A stretch of DNA of 64,000 nucleotides from Helichrysum umbraculigerum (lineage: Eukaryota; Streptophyta; Magnoliopsida; Asterales; Asteraceae): assembly GCA_949592205.1 (NCBI GenBank), contig CATIUR010000005.1, forward strand, positions 129,599,277 to 129,663,276, given 5' to 3'. A program made the translations under genes and the position numbers. How positions within the stretch are numbered: the first letter of the stretch is position 1; each line of letters begins with the position of its first letter. Of this stretch, positions 51,641 to 62,636 are shown in pieces. The notes below the pieces were generated by a model. The model was not told the DNA's origin and did not search any database. It was given only the letters and a program-made list of their open reading frames with translations.

Positions 51641-54261
51641 CCGAGACCTTGGTGTGAAGCGTCACAGTATACCACGAAGTCATCGTTGCCTTCGGGTAAT
51701 GATAATATCGGTGCACTGCAGAGTTTTTGTTTGAGCAGCTGGAAAGCTGACTCCTGTTTATCAGTCCAGTCGAACTTATTTTCTTTTTGAGTCAGTGCAG
51801 TGAGTGGTTGAGCTATTTTTGAAAAATTCTCGATGAATCGCCTGTAGTATCCAGCGAGTCCTAAGAATTGTCGCACTTCGGTGGGTGTAGTAGGTGCTTG
51901 CCAACACTTGATGGCCTCAATTTTCGAAGGATCAACATGAATTCCTTGACTGTGAATCACGTGTCCAAGGAATTGTACAGTTTGCATCCAGAACTCACAC
52001 TTGGAGAATTTGGCATATAACTCCTCGTGCTTGAGTAGTTCTAGAATTGTTTTCAGATGTTGCGCGTGTTCTTGTTCATTGCGCGAGTAAATCAGAATGT
52101 CATCGATAAAGACGATGATAAACTTGTCAAGGTAAGGCTTACACACCCGATTCATAAGGTCCATGAATACTGCCGGTGTGTTGGTCAAGCCGAATGGCAT
52201 CACTTGGAATTCGTAATGCCCGTAGCGAGTTCGGAAGGCTGTTTTAGGAATATCTTCGTCACGAACTCGGAGTTGGTGATAACCCGACCGTAGATCGATT
52301 TTTGAATAAAAACTTGACCCCTGAAGTTGGTCAAACAGGACATCAATGCGAGGTAGTGGGTAACGGTTCTTGACGGTTAACTTGTTGAGTTCACGATAGT
52401 CAATGCACATGTGGAAAGAACCGTCTTTCTTTTTAACAAAGAGGAACGGGGCTCCCCAAGGCGAGGAACTTGGTCGAATAAATCCTTTGTCCAGGAGCTC
52501 TTGTAGTTGTGTAGACAACTCCTGAAGTTCGAAAGGTGCTAAACGATAGGGTGCTCGTGCCACGGGTACGGATCCAGGCACGAGGTCAATAGAAAACTCG
52601 ACTTGTCTATGTGGCGGAAGGCCAGGCAAGTCTTCAGGAAAGACTTCTGGGAAGTCTTGAACAATAGGCACATCCTCAAGTCGCTTCTCCTCCGACTGTT
52701 TCTCCATAACATGTGCGCGGATTGCCTGATACCCTTTTCTCAAGTATTTCCGGGTTTTCATACAATAAATAATGTTAAGTCTCGTCCCACCAGTCTCCCC
52801 TTGTACGATTAAAGTTCCACCGGTGACGAGTGGAATACAGACGATTTTCTCGTAACAGGTAATCTCGGCGCGGTGTTTGGATAACCAATCCATACCGACG
52901 ATTACATCAAAGCTACCGATCTCGATAGGCATAGGGTCAATAGAGAATAGTTCATCAGCTAAGTTTAACATGCAGTTAGGTATCATACTATCGGCTTCTA
53001 TGAGTTTACCATTTGCCAATTCTACTGTGTACTTAGAATCTAAGGCAATAGGCGTAGTATCAAGTAGTGAACAAAACTCATCAGATATGAAGCTCCTATC
53101 AGCACCAGTATCAAATAACACAGAAGCAGTCAAATTGTTGAGAAGGAACGTACCCGTGACCACATTCGGGTCCTGGCGGGCATCCCTAGCATTGAGTACA
53201 AAAGCTCTGCCCTGAGCATTGTTGTTGTTGTTGTTCCCTTTCTTGTTTTTCAATTTGGGACAATCATTTCTGAAATGCCCTGCAACTCCACATTCATAAC
53301 AGGTTCTAGGAGTGTTAGGTTTGGGGTTAGCAGTGTTGGTCCTGCAGTCCTTAGCAAGGTGCCCGAATCGCTTGCACTTGCTACAAGGGCAAGAACCATT
53401 ATGATGGAGTTGGCACCTAGAACAGTAAGGTTTATCCCCTTTGTATTCCTTTCTATTGTCAGAACTAGAGGTGTAAGCTTTGATGGTTTCCAGCTTCTTA
53501 GATGGTTGCTGGTTTTGGCTCTGGTTGTTAGAATTTCCAGACCACTTTCTCTTGCTGTTGCCAAAGGACGAGATAGGTGTTTCACGGCTAACAATCATAG
53601 CCATAAGTTCATGAGCCATACGAATGGCACTCTGAATGTCAGCGGGTTTGAATGAGGCCACGTTCCCCTGGATGTTCTCCGGGAGTCCGTGTATGTATCT
53701 CTGAATACGCTTGCGCTCAGGATCAACCATGGAATGACAGAGGAGCGCAAGTTGTTGAAATCTAGTAGTATAGCTGGTGATATCGGTACATTGAACAGAC
53801 AAATTCCAGAACTCTTCTTCCAGTCGTTGGAGTTCTTCGTTTGGACAGTACTCGTCAGTGAGTTTCTTCAAATCCTCCCAAGGAATTTGATATGCAATGT
53901 CAACACCCACAGCATTGGCATAAGTGTTCCACCAAGTCAGGGCACCTTCAAGGAAAGTGCAGGTGGCGTACTTAACCTTGCAGTCCTCGGGATAGTTGCA
54001 AATCCGGAAGACTGATTCCATTTTCTCAGCCCATCGAATTAATCCTATGGCCCCTTCAGTACCCTTAAAGTTTAAGGGTTTGCAGTTCAAGAAATCTTTG
54101 TAAGAACAGGGCTTGGGTTGTGGCCCGTTTATAGCTGTATCATCACTGCCTGAACTCGGTTGTCGTATAGCCATGGCTTGAGCCACACTTTGTGCAATGA
54201 GTTGAGCGATCTCGGCATCGCTGTACGTGTGTCTTCTAAGAGGCATAGTGCTGAATAACAA
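51553..54261 (-). CDS. gag-pol: Tekay Gag-protease-reverse transcriptase polyprotein
   Basis: A 902-residue single frame from ATG 54259-54261. Gag capsid: CTFLEGALTWWNTYANAVG and EFWNLSVQCTDITSYTTRFQ. A zinc-binding segment has CSKCKRFGHLAKDC and CYECGVAGHFRNDC (about residues 295-335). Protease: VLFDTGADRSFIS with VIVGMDWLSKHRAEI. RT: SSPWGAPFLFVKKKDGSFHM, CIDYRELNKLTVKNRYPLPR, MPFGLTNTPAVF and FIIVFIDDILIYS, all catalytic residues present. RNase H begins YCDASHQGLGCMLMQ and then shifts frame. Gag and pol share one frame, as is usual for chromoviruses. Confidence 0.92.
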   Translation of the reverse strand: MLFSTMPLRRHTYSDAEIAQLIAQSVAQAMAIRQPSSGSDDTAINGPQPKPCSYKDFLNCKPLNFKGTEGAIGLIRWAEKMESVFRICNYPEDCKVKYATCTFLEGALTWWNTYANAVGVDIAYQIPWEDLKKLTDEYCPNEELQRLEEEFWNLSVQCTDITSYTTRFQQLALLCHSMVDPERKRIQRYIHGLPENIQGNVASFKPADIQSAIRMAHELMAMIVSRETPISSFGNSKRKWSGNSNNQSQNQQPSKKLETIKAYTSSSDNRKEYKGDKPYCSRCQLHHNGSCPCSKCKRFGHLAKDCRTNTANPKPNTPRTCYECGVAGHFRNDCPKLKNKKGNNNNNNAQGRAFVLNARDARQDPNVVTGTFLLNNLTASVLFDTGADRSFISDEFCSLLDTTPIALDSKYTVELANGKLIEADSMIPNCMLNLADELFSIDPMPIEIGSFDVIVGMDWLSKHRAEITCYEKIVCIPLVTGGTLIVQGETGGTRLNIIYCMKTRKYLRKGYQAIRAHVMEKQSEEKRLEDVPIVQDFPEVFPEDLPGLPPHRQVEFSIDLVPGSVPVARAPYRLAPFELQELSTQLQELLDKGFIRPSSSPWGAPFLFVKKKDGSFHMCIDYRELNKLTVKNRYPLPRIDVLFDQLQGSSFYSKIDLRSGYHQLRVRDEDIPKTAFRTRYGHYEFQVMPFGLTNTPAVFMDLMNRVCKPYLDKFIIVFIDDILIYSRNEQEHAQHLKTILELLKHEELYAKFSKCEFWMQTVQFLGHVIHSQGIHVDPSKIEAIKCWQAPTTPTEVRQFLGLAGYYRRFIENFSKIAQPLTALTQKENKFDWTDKQESAFQLLKQKLCSAPILSLPEGNDDFVVYCDASHQGLGCMLMQRDKVIAYASRHSRSTKRITLLTT

Positions 54262-54532
54262 GGAAATAAGGTATGTCAGATGTTTGCACCAAATTATGAT
54301 ATATCACATATGCATTTTTATAATGAGGAAATATGCAACAGTACGAAGCGATAATCATAATTCATTAGATAATAAAATTTGATTACAAGGTACGAGTTTC
54401 AAAAGATTACAGAATATGAGTTCGAGTGGTTACAAACTTTAGAGTTTACAAAAGGTGTCGGGAATTGTTACATCCGGTCAAATTACAAGAGTTTACAAAG
54501 TTAACTAGTTGGTTTACATAGTAGTTACTACA

Positions 54533-55224
54533 CTAATCTCGGGGTAGATTCAGTCGTGGCAGCAGGGAGGTTAGGTGGTCCACAGATTCAGCAAGTCTAG
54601 TGACCATCCTGAGAGCATCCTCGGTCTCCCGCAGGTGCGTCTCGCATTCTCGCAGCCTCGATTGTAAGACGGAGATCTCGTTTCGGTTATTGATAACTTG
54701 ATTATGAACGATCTCCATGGTTTCAGCAGTGTCTTCCATTTGATTGTGGGTATGGTTAACGGTTACAGACAGATCTTCCTGATCCAAGTAGATTTGTGCA
54801 ATGCGCCCTGAGCCGTTAGCATCCAGTTTTCTCGAGTTTCTTGAAGTTCGATTTCTATGTTGTGTAGCCTGCTCTCATGATGGTGTACTCGAGCAGCTAA
54901 CATCGGAACAGTGAGGTGTGTAGGTTCTTGTGTGTACGGAGAGAGATCCATAGCTGTATAATCTCCGACATCGTCGGGGATCTCAATGTGTTCCTCAATC
55001 CTCCAGGTGGCCATAGCCGCAGGTAACCAGCTCCATTGATGAGAGATTGCTCGTTGGTGAGCTAAAGTAGATGTGTTAACAGTAGTGGCAGGATTGGCAT
55101 AGGGCCTAGCTCGGCGCGAGCCACCAGTGCGTCTAGTCACTAGGGATTCCGAGTGGCTACGACGTGAGCGAAGGAGAGATGATGGTGTACGAGCAGTTTG
55201 CCTAGATGATGAGTCCGCCATCAC
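54533..55224 (-). pseudogene. Extra ORF upstream of Tekay Gag, coiled coil
   Basis: Two overlapping frames (55224-54763 and 54787-54533) read as one protein of about 230 residues with a frame change near 54.77 kb. The N-terminus is Arg/Ser rich (SLLRSRRSHSESLVTRRTGG). The rest is predicted helical and heptad-like (HHHESRLHNIEIELQETREN; RNEISVLQSRLRECETHLRE). It lies between the LTR and Gag in the same orientation. I do not recognise it; leader ORFs are known in some plant Ty3 elements. Confidence 0.5.
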
Positions 55225-55306
55225 TGTGGCAAGAGTGTTAGTGAGTGAGGCCTATCATATACATATATACATATATCATATAATAGCCTAGCGTGTCTAG
55301 CACAAA

Positions 55307-55391
55307 CAAGTATAAGTCCCGTTTCTCTCGTGGTCAGAGTCAACTAGTGTATTCCTGTTCAATAATCAAGTATAAGTCCCGTTTCTCTCGT
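55307..55391. repeat. 25 bp direct repeat at the LTR/leader boundary
   Basis: The same 25 bases (CAAGTATAAGTCCCG...CTCTCGT) are at 55307-55331 and 55367-55391, a 60 bp unit duplicated where the primer site should be. No TGG-type primer site is recognisable after the LTR end. Confidence 0.9.
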
Positions 55392-55556
55392 AACACCCCC
55401 AAATTTACTGTTGCGCGGAAGCAAGCTTTGGGTGTTACTAATCAATAATCAAGCACCAAAGTAAAGCAAACGACATCTATATGTAATGTCGTACAATAGT
55501 ACAAAAGTATTACATTGTTGAATCATAATAACAAGCTTCGAGTTCGAAAATGGTTT
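55389..55556 (-). repeat. End of the Tekay 5' LTR, cut by the Tat insertion
   Basis: 168 bp matching 46500-46667 with several differences. It is interrupted after GGTTTC at the place where the other LTR reads GGTTTCCTGG. Confidence 0.85.
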
Positions 55557-56687
55557 CTGTTGTGGGTAGATTTTCATTAACCTTTGCAGGATCCTAACTA
55601 GCATCATATGCACGTCTCCCAGGTATGAAATTCATTTGTATTTTATATTCGTATATGAGGATAACGATGGCTTGTAAGTATGTTTTCAGGATCATTTATA
55701 TAGTTAAGGATCCTGGATATATTGTTATTATTTATCTTGCAGGATCCTATTCAGAATATATTTATCTAACACAATTATGCAGGATTCTGGACCAGGAAGA
55801 TATTTGTTTAGGGATCCTATGATCAATCCCGGAGTACACATAGCTCAGGATCCTGGATTTATCTTAGTTAAGGATCTTGAACTATATAACACGTTTATTT
55901 TTCTTGAGTTTTGACCAGGTCTTATGAAGAACGCGTTAATGAGATACGCTCCGGATTATGTGACAAGGTTTTGATACGATCTGATGAAGACGAAGTCTTA
56001 TGCACGTATGGAATAGAGTCAAAAGAGACGTTGGTGGTCTTCAACATTCATCGGAGGATCCCTGAAATCTCGGAAATATTGTTATATGCTCTTAGTATTT
56101 AAACGAGGCTCGGATGATCATTTAGGTTAACGAATACTTGCTATGTTTCACTTGTAAACACTCACACACTCTGCTATCATTCTCGTTCACGATCATTTCA
56201 TCAACACTTAGCTAAAATCACACACAAATTCACTTAGCCGATCATCCTTGCGCTCTTAGTTTGTAATCATTTACTTTCATTTTAATAAGATTAACAAAGG
56301 CAAGGATCGTTTGATCCTTCCCGAGGTTTTGTGCCGGTGATCAACCTTGATCAAGGGCTTTCCTCGTATATCATCGTGTCATTTTTATTTACTTACAGTT
56401 CATATCGTGTCAATTGCACTTATTTCATATTTTCATTGTTTAACTTGAATATTACTTATCTTTTCATTGTCAAAATAACATTACCCTTAATCTGTTCTTG
56501 AGCTTTGATATTAAAACGTGTGCTCGACAAGGATCTACAGATTTAATCAATCTTTTTAACACAAAATATTGACTTACTAATAGAGATAATCGTGTAAAAG
56601 CGTAATTATCTTGATAGTAATTTTACACCTGACCTCACAAACTAATTTTTGATCACTTAAATGCTTTAGTAATTTTTGACCAAAACA
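55557..56687 (+). repeat. 5' LTR of the Tat-type element
   Basis: 1131 bp, TGTTGTGGG...AAAACA. It contains six GGATCC sites and further AGGATCT and AGGATTC variants. Confidence 0.82.
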
Positions 56688-56690
56688 ATT

Positions 56691-56708
56691 TGGCGCCCAC
56701 CGTGGGGC
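56691..56708 (+). other. Primer binding site of the Tat-type element
   Basis: TGGCGCCCACCGTGGGGC begins three bases after the LTR end. Confidence 0.85.
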
Positions 56709-56782
56709 AATTGGTGTTTTTCTTGATCAAGCTTTTGTTAAAATCTCTGTTGAGTCATCTTTTTCAAAGATTTCTGTCGAAA

Positions 56783-58507
56783 ATGTCGAGCCAAGGACGA
56801 TCTACATCATCTACCATGCCGTCATCATCTTCTGCTAGAACCACTCCCCCTCCTGCTCCACCTCTCACTTCATCTCAGCAACAGCCGCAAAATGTCTATA
56901 CAAGGCTACCGTCGGCTGGATCCACATCTTTGGGGGCTGGATTCCTATCGGATCCAGACCCTGTTATGATTGCTAACCGGGATATTGTGTCTATGTTTAC
57001 GCAGGTAAAAGAGCAGCTTCAACGAGTGGAGAGAAGCAACGAAATCCTGAGAAAAGATGTGGAGGACATGAGAACTAGAAGCAATGTTCCGGTTTCTCAA
57101 GTCACTACTCCTATCCGAAGCAAGATCCTTGATTTTGGCACTCCCCTATCAGCGGAACACCAAGGAGATTTCATATCTACGCAAGGGAGCACTAGGATCC
57201 CGGATCCGATATTTGCTACAGGAGTTTCTACATCAAGGGGTCAACAATCTAATCCAGGATCCTCATATAGGACTCCTGACGATGGTAATATGTTCAATAA
57301 TTTTACCTCTAATAATACTGTTGGGACTAACAATTTTCAGGATCATGGAGTCAGTCCTATGATGGCGAGAGAGATACAGAAATTGAAGGATATGATATCA
57401 AGCGTCCCCGGAGTTGTACAACCAATTCCAGAAGTTGCACCAACGGCGCACAGGATCTCGAGATTTGCGCCACCTATTTGTGATGCCGAGATCCCTAAGA
57501 GATTTCAGATGCCCAATATGAAGTTGTATGATGGGACGACGGATCCTGAGGAGCACATTGCACAATACAGGGAGAGGTTAGAAATCATTCCAATCCCTTC
57601 TGATCTTAAAGAAGCATGTTTATGCAAGGGCTTTGGTTCTACTCTTACAGGATCTGCACTAAAATGGTTGTTGAATGTTCCTCCTTACTCTATTACTTTA
57701 TTTGCTCATTTGGTTAATTTATTTTATAATCAATTCTCTTGCAGTAGAACATTTGAAAAATTAACGACTGATCTATATAGAATTGTCCAAAAAGCTAACG
57801 AGTCTCTTCGAGATTTTGTAGGGAGATTCGGGAGAGAATCCTTGAACATACCTAACTTGGATATGCCTACTGCCGTACAAGCCTTTAAAATGAGAATCAA
57901 AAGGGATTCCCAATTTTATGAGGATCTTGTTATGAATCCTTGCAGGAACCTCGATGAAGTAAGAAACAGGGCTTTGAGATTTATTAGATTGGAAGAAGAT
58001 GCAATGATACAGAAGAGGGTGGATACTCAATCAGCATACGATAGACCTAACAGGAAGTCAGACTCGTCCTCATTCAGATCAAACCGGAACAAACCATATT
58101 CCTGAAATGAGGATCGTCGAGTGAATGCTGTTGACGAAGATGACGAAGAATATCCTAAAATAACTGATTATAATTTTTCTGTAGACACAATAGATATATT
58201 GTGTGCCATGCAGGATCTTGGAGACAAGGCAAGATGGCCAAAGAAGAATGACAAGTCATATGCGTGGAAGGATAAATCAAAATGGTGTGCCTATCATGAA
58301 GATTTCGGCCACACAACTGAGAATTGCATAGCTCTCCGGAAAGAAATCAGTCATCTTCTCAACAAAGGATACTTGAAGGATCTGCTTGGGAAAAAGAAGG
58401 ATCACGCAAAGGATCACGACAGAGTTCAGGATCCTGAGTCTCAGGATAATCGCAGGATCCCCACCTTTGGACGCCAAGGTAATCAATTTTATTTCTGGTG
58501 GCTCTGA
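56783..58507 (+). pseudogene. gag: Tat-type Gag, one stop
   Basis: I start it at ATG 56783 (MSSQGRSTSS); the frame is also open back to the primer site, but no better ATG lies there. The first 440 residues run to a TGA at 58103-58105. A Ser/Thr/Pro-rich head and a short coiled coil (QVKEQLQRVERSNEILRKDV) precede the capsid (YDGTTDPEEHIAQYRERLEI, KWLLNVPPYSITLFAHLVNL, NESLRDFVGRFGRE). The same reading resumes at 58121-58507 with a zinc-binding segment WCAYHEDFGHTTENC. It then shifts to the frame leading into protease (NFISGGSD near 58480), which the solo LTR interrupts at 58545. Confidence 0.85.
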
Positions 58508-59156
58508 TATATGTGGCACTTCTTATTCTACAGCGAAGAGGCACTGATATCGTGTAAAAAGTCACGTTTTTACTACCGATATCTCCTCATTCTGGAGCAA
58601 ATACTTGGCATTTGAACTCAAACAATGCGCAAATCAATGATAATATGTTAAGAAGATCAAAAAGGTTGCACGATAAAAATCAAGGAAAACGGCCGAGAAA
58701 CGAAGATTCCACATACGTTTGAAGATTCAAGGCTTAAAAACGAGATTTCAAGACTAAAGTTCCCTCCATCAACATCCAATATTTCCAAGATGTTCGTTTT
58801 TAAAATTCGAATCCAAGAGAAGAAGAATCAACCAAAACGGGTAAAAAATGAAGATTTCGCGCCCGCCGGAAGATCCAAATGATCCGTACGCAATATCTGG
58901 AGCTAGGGACCTCATTTCAGGGCCTATCTTGTGTCAAAATCTTCGATTTTGAATTACGAATCCAACAAAGAAAGAATCAACTCAAACGGACGTATAACGA
59001 AGAAAACACGCACGAATCAAGAAACGAAGCAACAAACGACGCAACGGGGCGGGGGTGGGCCCACCGACGCCGGCCAACAGCCAGCCGCCGCCGGCTGGAC
59101 CCCCACTGCCGTCGGCCACCATTGCCCTGCCCCGGTTTCCGTTTTTGGTAACTTTT

Positions 59157-59220
59157 GGTACCTGGTGCGCCTACTTTTCGTGTTGTACGGTACCCGGTGC
59201 GCCTACTTTTCGTGTTGTAC
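59157..59220 (+). repeat. 32 bp tandem duplication upstream of the LTR TATA box
   Basis: Units start GGTACCTGGTGCGCC and GGTACCCGGTGCGCC, differing at one base. Confidence 0.95.
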
Positions 59221-59283
59221 ACACCATTTTTGGAAAGCTTTCTAACATGCACCTCATGGTGCTAATGTGAGCCAAAGCTCACC

Positions 59284-59292
59284 TATAAATAG
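59284..59292 (+). promoter_or_regulatory. TATA box in the solo LTR
   Basis: TATAAATAG about 740 bases into the LTR. It fixes its orientation as +. Confidence 0.6.
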
Positions 59293-60940
59293 GTTGCCTA
59301 GGTTCATTGGTAAGACACACCAATATATGCACACATTCTAGCATATTTCACACTTTCTCACCATCCATTCTTTTCTTTCTTTATTGTAATACTTCCTTGG
59401 TTAATTAGACTAGCTAATTAACTAGTCAAGGAAGACTTGTACGTAGGTGCTCCGAGACGCATTTGTAGCTACGAGTTATTGTATTTCTTTATCAGGTTTT
59501 AATCTATCTTCCATATTTAATTATGTTCGTTCTTTCTTTAATAAATTTAAATATGTATGCTAGAATTGTCATGATTAGCTAAATAACTCAATTGTCTGCT
59601 ATGATAGTCGTTTAGGAGAGATTTAAATATGTGATTATATTGTATGCTATGAGTTGCGGGTGTTGTGTATTATGAATAGATGTAGGAATCGAATCTTTAT
59701 CGTTTATCTACCCAACTCATGTTGTGACTAAAACCTTATCCAAAAATGAACGTAGCTAACTCATAGGGTATAGGTCACTTAGTTATACTATGTTTGATTG
59801 AATCATTGAGCTCGGCATGGCCGGTGTTCTCTAGACCAAATTAGGATCCAAGAGACACGGAATATGGGAATAGAGGTAGATTGAGATTTAATTCAGACAT
59901 ACTATATTTTTGAGACAACTTTCGGAATATCCTCGATTTAATCAATACATTTGTATGCTTAGGTTTAACTATTGTCTTGATTGTCTTATTGCATGTTCTT
60001 GTTTGATTGTTGCCTTAGGATTATCGTACTAGTAAAATACACCTAGCCTTAATTATTGTGAAATAACATGACGGCCCCTATTCGACTGTTCTTCGATATA
60101 GTACTGGAAATGCTTATGGCAAAGTACAAACGTATGGAAGTTGAGAACGACCGAAGGTAGTTGTGTTATGGATCAATTAACAAACGTATTACTTAAGTTT
60201 CTATTTGTAATATAAACCACCTCTGTCTTGTTGCATACTTGAGTAATGTTGATAATTCATACGAATAAGTGATGACATCTTATCTTACCTCTTAGACCAG
60301 TTCTTCCAACTTATTCCGACGAGGGTAAAACCCGTTTACAAGATTGTTTATTCAACAAACTGTGCCATGATTCGGACGTCTATGATGACCGAGATTGGGG
60401 AATAGGATTCGAGATTAACTATTAGATAATATGGGCATGCATTTGAGAGAACTTTTGATGTATGCTTTAATATATTCTGCAACCCACGTGACATTCTATT
60501 TGCCTGATTGTGGACATCTCCGCGTTAGCCCGATAGTAGGATTGTAGTAATAACTCACATTAACTTATGAACTTATCCTCATTGGAACTCTTCACGCTTT
60601 AATATCACCTGAACCACTTCATAGTAGACAATCGCTTTAACTGCTGAACGCCCGAAGTAACCTCCATTTCTGACTTAATTTAGTTTAATTTTAGAATAGA
60701 AAACCCAAAACCTAAACCAACTCTCTTCCACCCTAGCTAAATTCATAAAAGTCTCTAAATTCTCCTAGTTTCAATTCGTCGCGCTTTAAAGAACGATCCT
60801 AGGTCATACTTATCCTTTGCTAGCCCGTAGATTAGCAATAGTAGTAACCCTAGGCCCCAGCCTTATAAATTTAAAAACCACTGTTGTAACCAGATAGTTA
60901 TCGTTAACGACACCGACCTATCAGGGACCCAACAGGCACG

Positions 60941-61888
60941 TGTGAAAACGTAAGATCGTTGAAGCTCTAGACTTTTTAGATCTAATCTAGGATATAATGA
61001 TAACAATGACAATAATTTACAGCGGAATAAGAACAAATCGATGTTATCACTTCAAGCCTCAATTTTATTCGATCAAAATAAAACGGTTATACAACTATAA
61101 CAGGATCAAGAAACCTTGATCTTTAGGCTAAACCAAAACCCTAGACGTCTACATTATGTGTGCACACTTTTTCCTACATCCCAATGTCTCTTTATATAAT
61201 AGAGATCTTTAGGGTTACAAGAAATCATAATTATACTAGGAGACTAATAAAAATAAAACTATTCAACTTTAGTCCCTCAACTTTCGTCTTTTATTTTGTC
61301 TCATCAAATTAATAATTCCTTACAATCTTCCCCTATTTGATGATGACAAAATATCGATCTTCTTGCACAAACTTCCCCTTGAATCTTGATTTCTTGTAAA
61401 CATGTCATGCATACTAAGCTGCAAATCTTGACCTTCAAATCTTCTTCCCCTTTTTGTCATAATCCAATATCCTAGATCACGAGCCACCTTGCTCTGATAC
61501 CAATTGTGAAAACGTAAGATCGTTGAAGCTCTAGACTTTTTAGATCTAATCTAGGATATAATGATAACAATGATAATAATTTACAGCGGAATAAGAACAA
61601 ATCGATGTTATCACTTCAAGCCTCAATTTTATTCGATCAAAATAAAACGGTTATACAACTATAACAGGATCAAGAAACCTTGATCTTGAGGCTAAACCAA
61701 AACCCTAGACGTCTACATTAATTGTGCACACTTTTTCCTACATCCCAATGTCTCTTTATATAATAGAGATCTTTAGGGTTACAAGAAATCATAATTATAC
61801 TAGGAGACTAATAAAAATAAAACTATTCAACTTTAGTCCCTCAACTTTCGTCTTTTATTTTGTCTCATCAAATTAATAATTCCTTACA
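60941..61888 (-). mobile_element. TRIM element, complete, TSD gcacg
   Basis: 948 bp. LTRs 60941-61324 and 61505-61888 are 384 bp each with about four differences. The internal part is 180 bp without any ORF. On the minus strand the primer site TGGTATCAGAGC (61491-61502) follows the right LTR after two bases, and a purine tract AATAGGGGAAGAT (61325-61337) precedes the left LTR. The duplication gcacg is at 60936-60940 and 61889-61893. This is the definition of a terminal-repeat retrotransposon in miniature, moved in trans. Confidence 0.95.
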
Positions 61889-62450
61889 GCACGCAAGGGG
61901 ATCAAAGTCAGAAAAGCCATATAAACCTACAAGGACTTCCATGAAGAAAGACGAAAAGGTCATAGCATTTGATGAGGATGATTTGCAAGATGTTCAGGAT
62001 CCTCACCATGATGGTTTGGTTATTACTCTTTATGTTGCCAATCACTTTGTGCGAAGGATCCTGATCGATGGAGGAAGCTCAGTCAACATCATTCGTCTGG
62101 AGACTTTGAAAAGGATGGGTATCCCAGAATCAGAAATCACTTCGAGATCCACCGTATTGGTCGGATTCAGCGGAGAAGCAAAAAGTACAGTTGGTGATAT
62201 AAAATTGCCAATCTACATTGAAGGGATAAACTCTGTTCAAAAGTTATGTGTTATGGATTGTTTGTCGAGCTATGACATTATACTGGGAAGACCATGGTTG
62301 CATGATATGAAAGCTGTACCCTCAACGTACCATCAATGCGTCAAATTACCAACCCCATGGGGGGTGGTCAAGATCAGCAGTGACCAACAAGAAGCAAAGT
62401 ATTGTTATACAACGTCAATGAAATCTACTGCCAAGCCTCTGTCAGCATAG
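61889..62450 (+). CDS. pol: Tat-type protease
   Basis: Continues the reading cut at 58545 (the target bases complete an AKRHARGS-type sequence). It is open to a TAG at 62448. RRILIDGGSSVNIIRLETLK is the aspartic protease site, in the DGGS form seen in some Tat elements in place of DTG or DSG. YDIILGRPWLHDMKAVPSTY and HQCVKLPTPWGVVKI follow, as usual in this lineage. A stop and a short unassigned stretch separate it from RT. Confidence 0.85.
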
Positions 62451-62636
62451 CAATTAAAGAACAAGGCATGGGATGTCCTAGATACAAAGGAGCAGGACGT
62501 CAAAGAAGTGCAGCTAAGCTCGAAGGATCCTGAAGAAAAGGTGCCTATAGGATCAAGCGTCCCAGAGGATCTAGAACAGGATCTGATGAAGTTCTTGAAT
62601 TAGAGGAAGTCAACTTTTGCCTGGAAGCCAGAGGAT

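Larger units (their letters stand above)
46500..55556 (-). mobile_element. Tekay-type chromovirus (Ty3), inserted in the Athila LTR
   Basis: Read right to left: the end of the 5' LTR (55556-55389; the rest lies beyond the Tat insertion and the window), leader with an extra ORF, Gag-protease-RT, RNase H, integrase with a C-terminal chromodomain-like tail, purine tract AAGGGGAGAA, and a 3' LTR of 3292 bp. Long LTRs and a chromodomain fit the Tekay/Del lineage. There are two frame breaks in pol. Confidence 0.87.
58545..60934 (+). mobile_element. Solo LTR of an Athila-like element, TSD ggcac
   Basis: 2390 bp. It starts TGATATCGTG, ends GACCCAACA, and is flanked by ggcac (58540-58544 and 60935-60939). 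No internal region or second LTR remains, so it is a recombination product. It resembles the Athila LTR at 45121-46499. TATA box at 59284-59292. The ORFs in the GC-rich stretch 59050-59250 are not genes. Confidence 0.85.

Noticed and set aside
58879..59270. Overlapping ORFs in a GC-rich stretch
   Set aside because: They lie in the U3 part of a solo LTR, on both strands at once, due to low stop-codon density.
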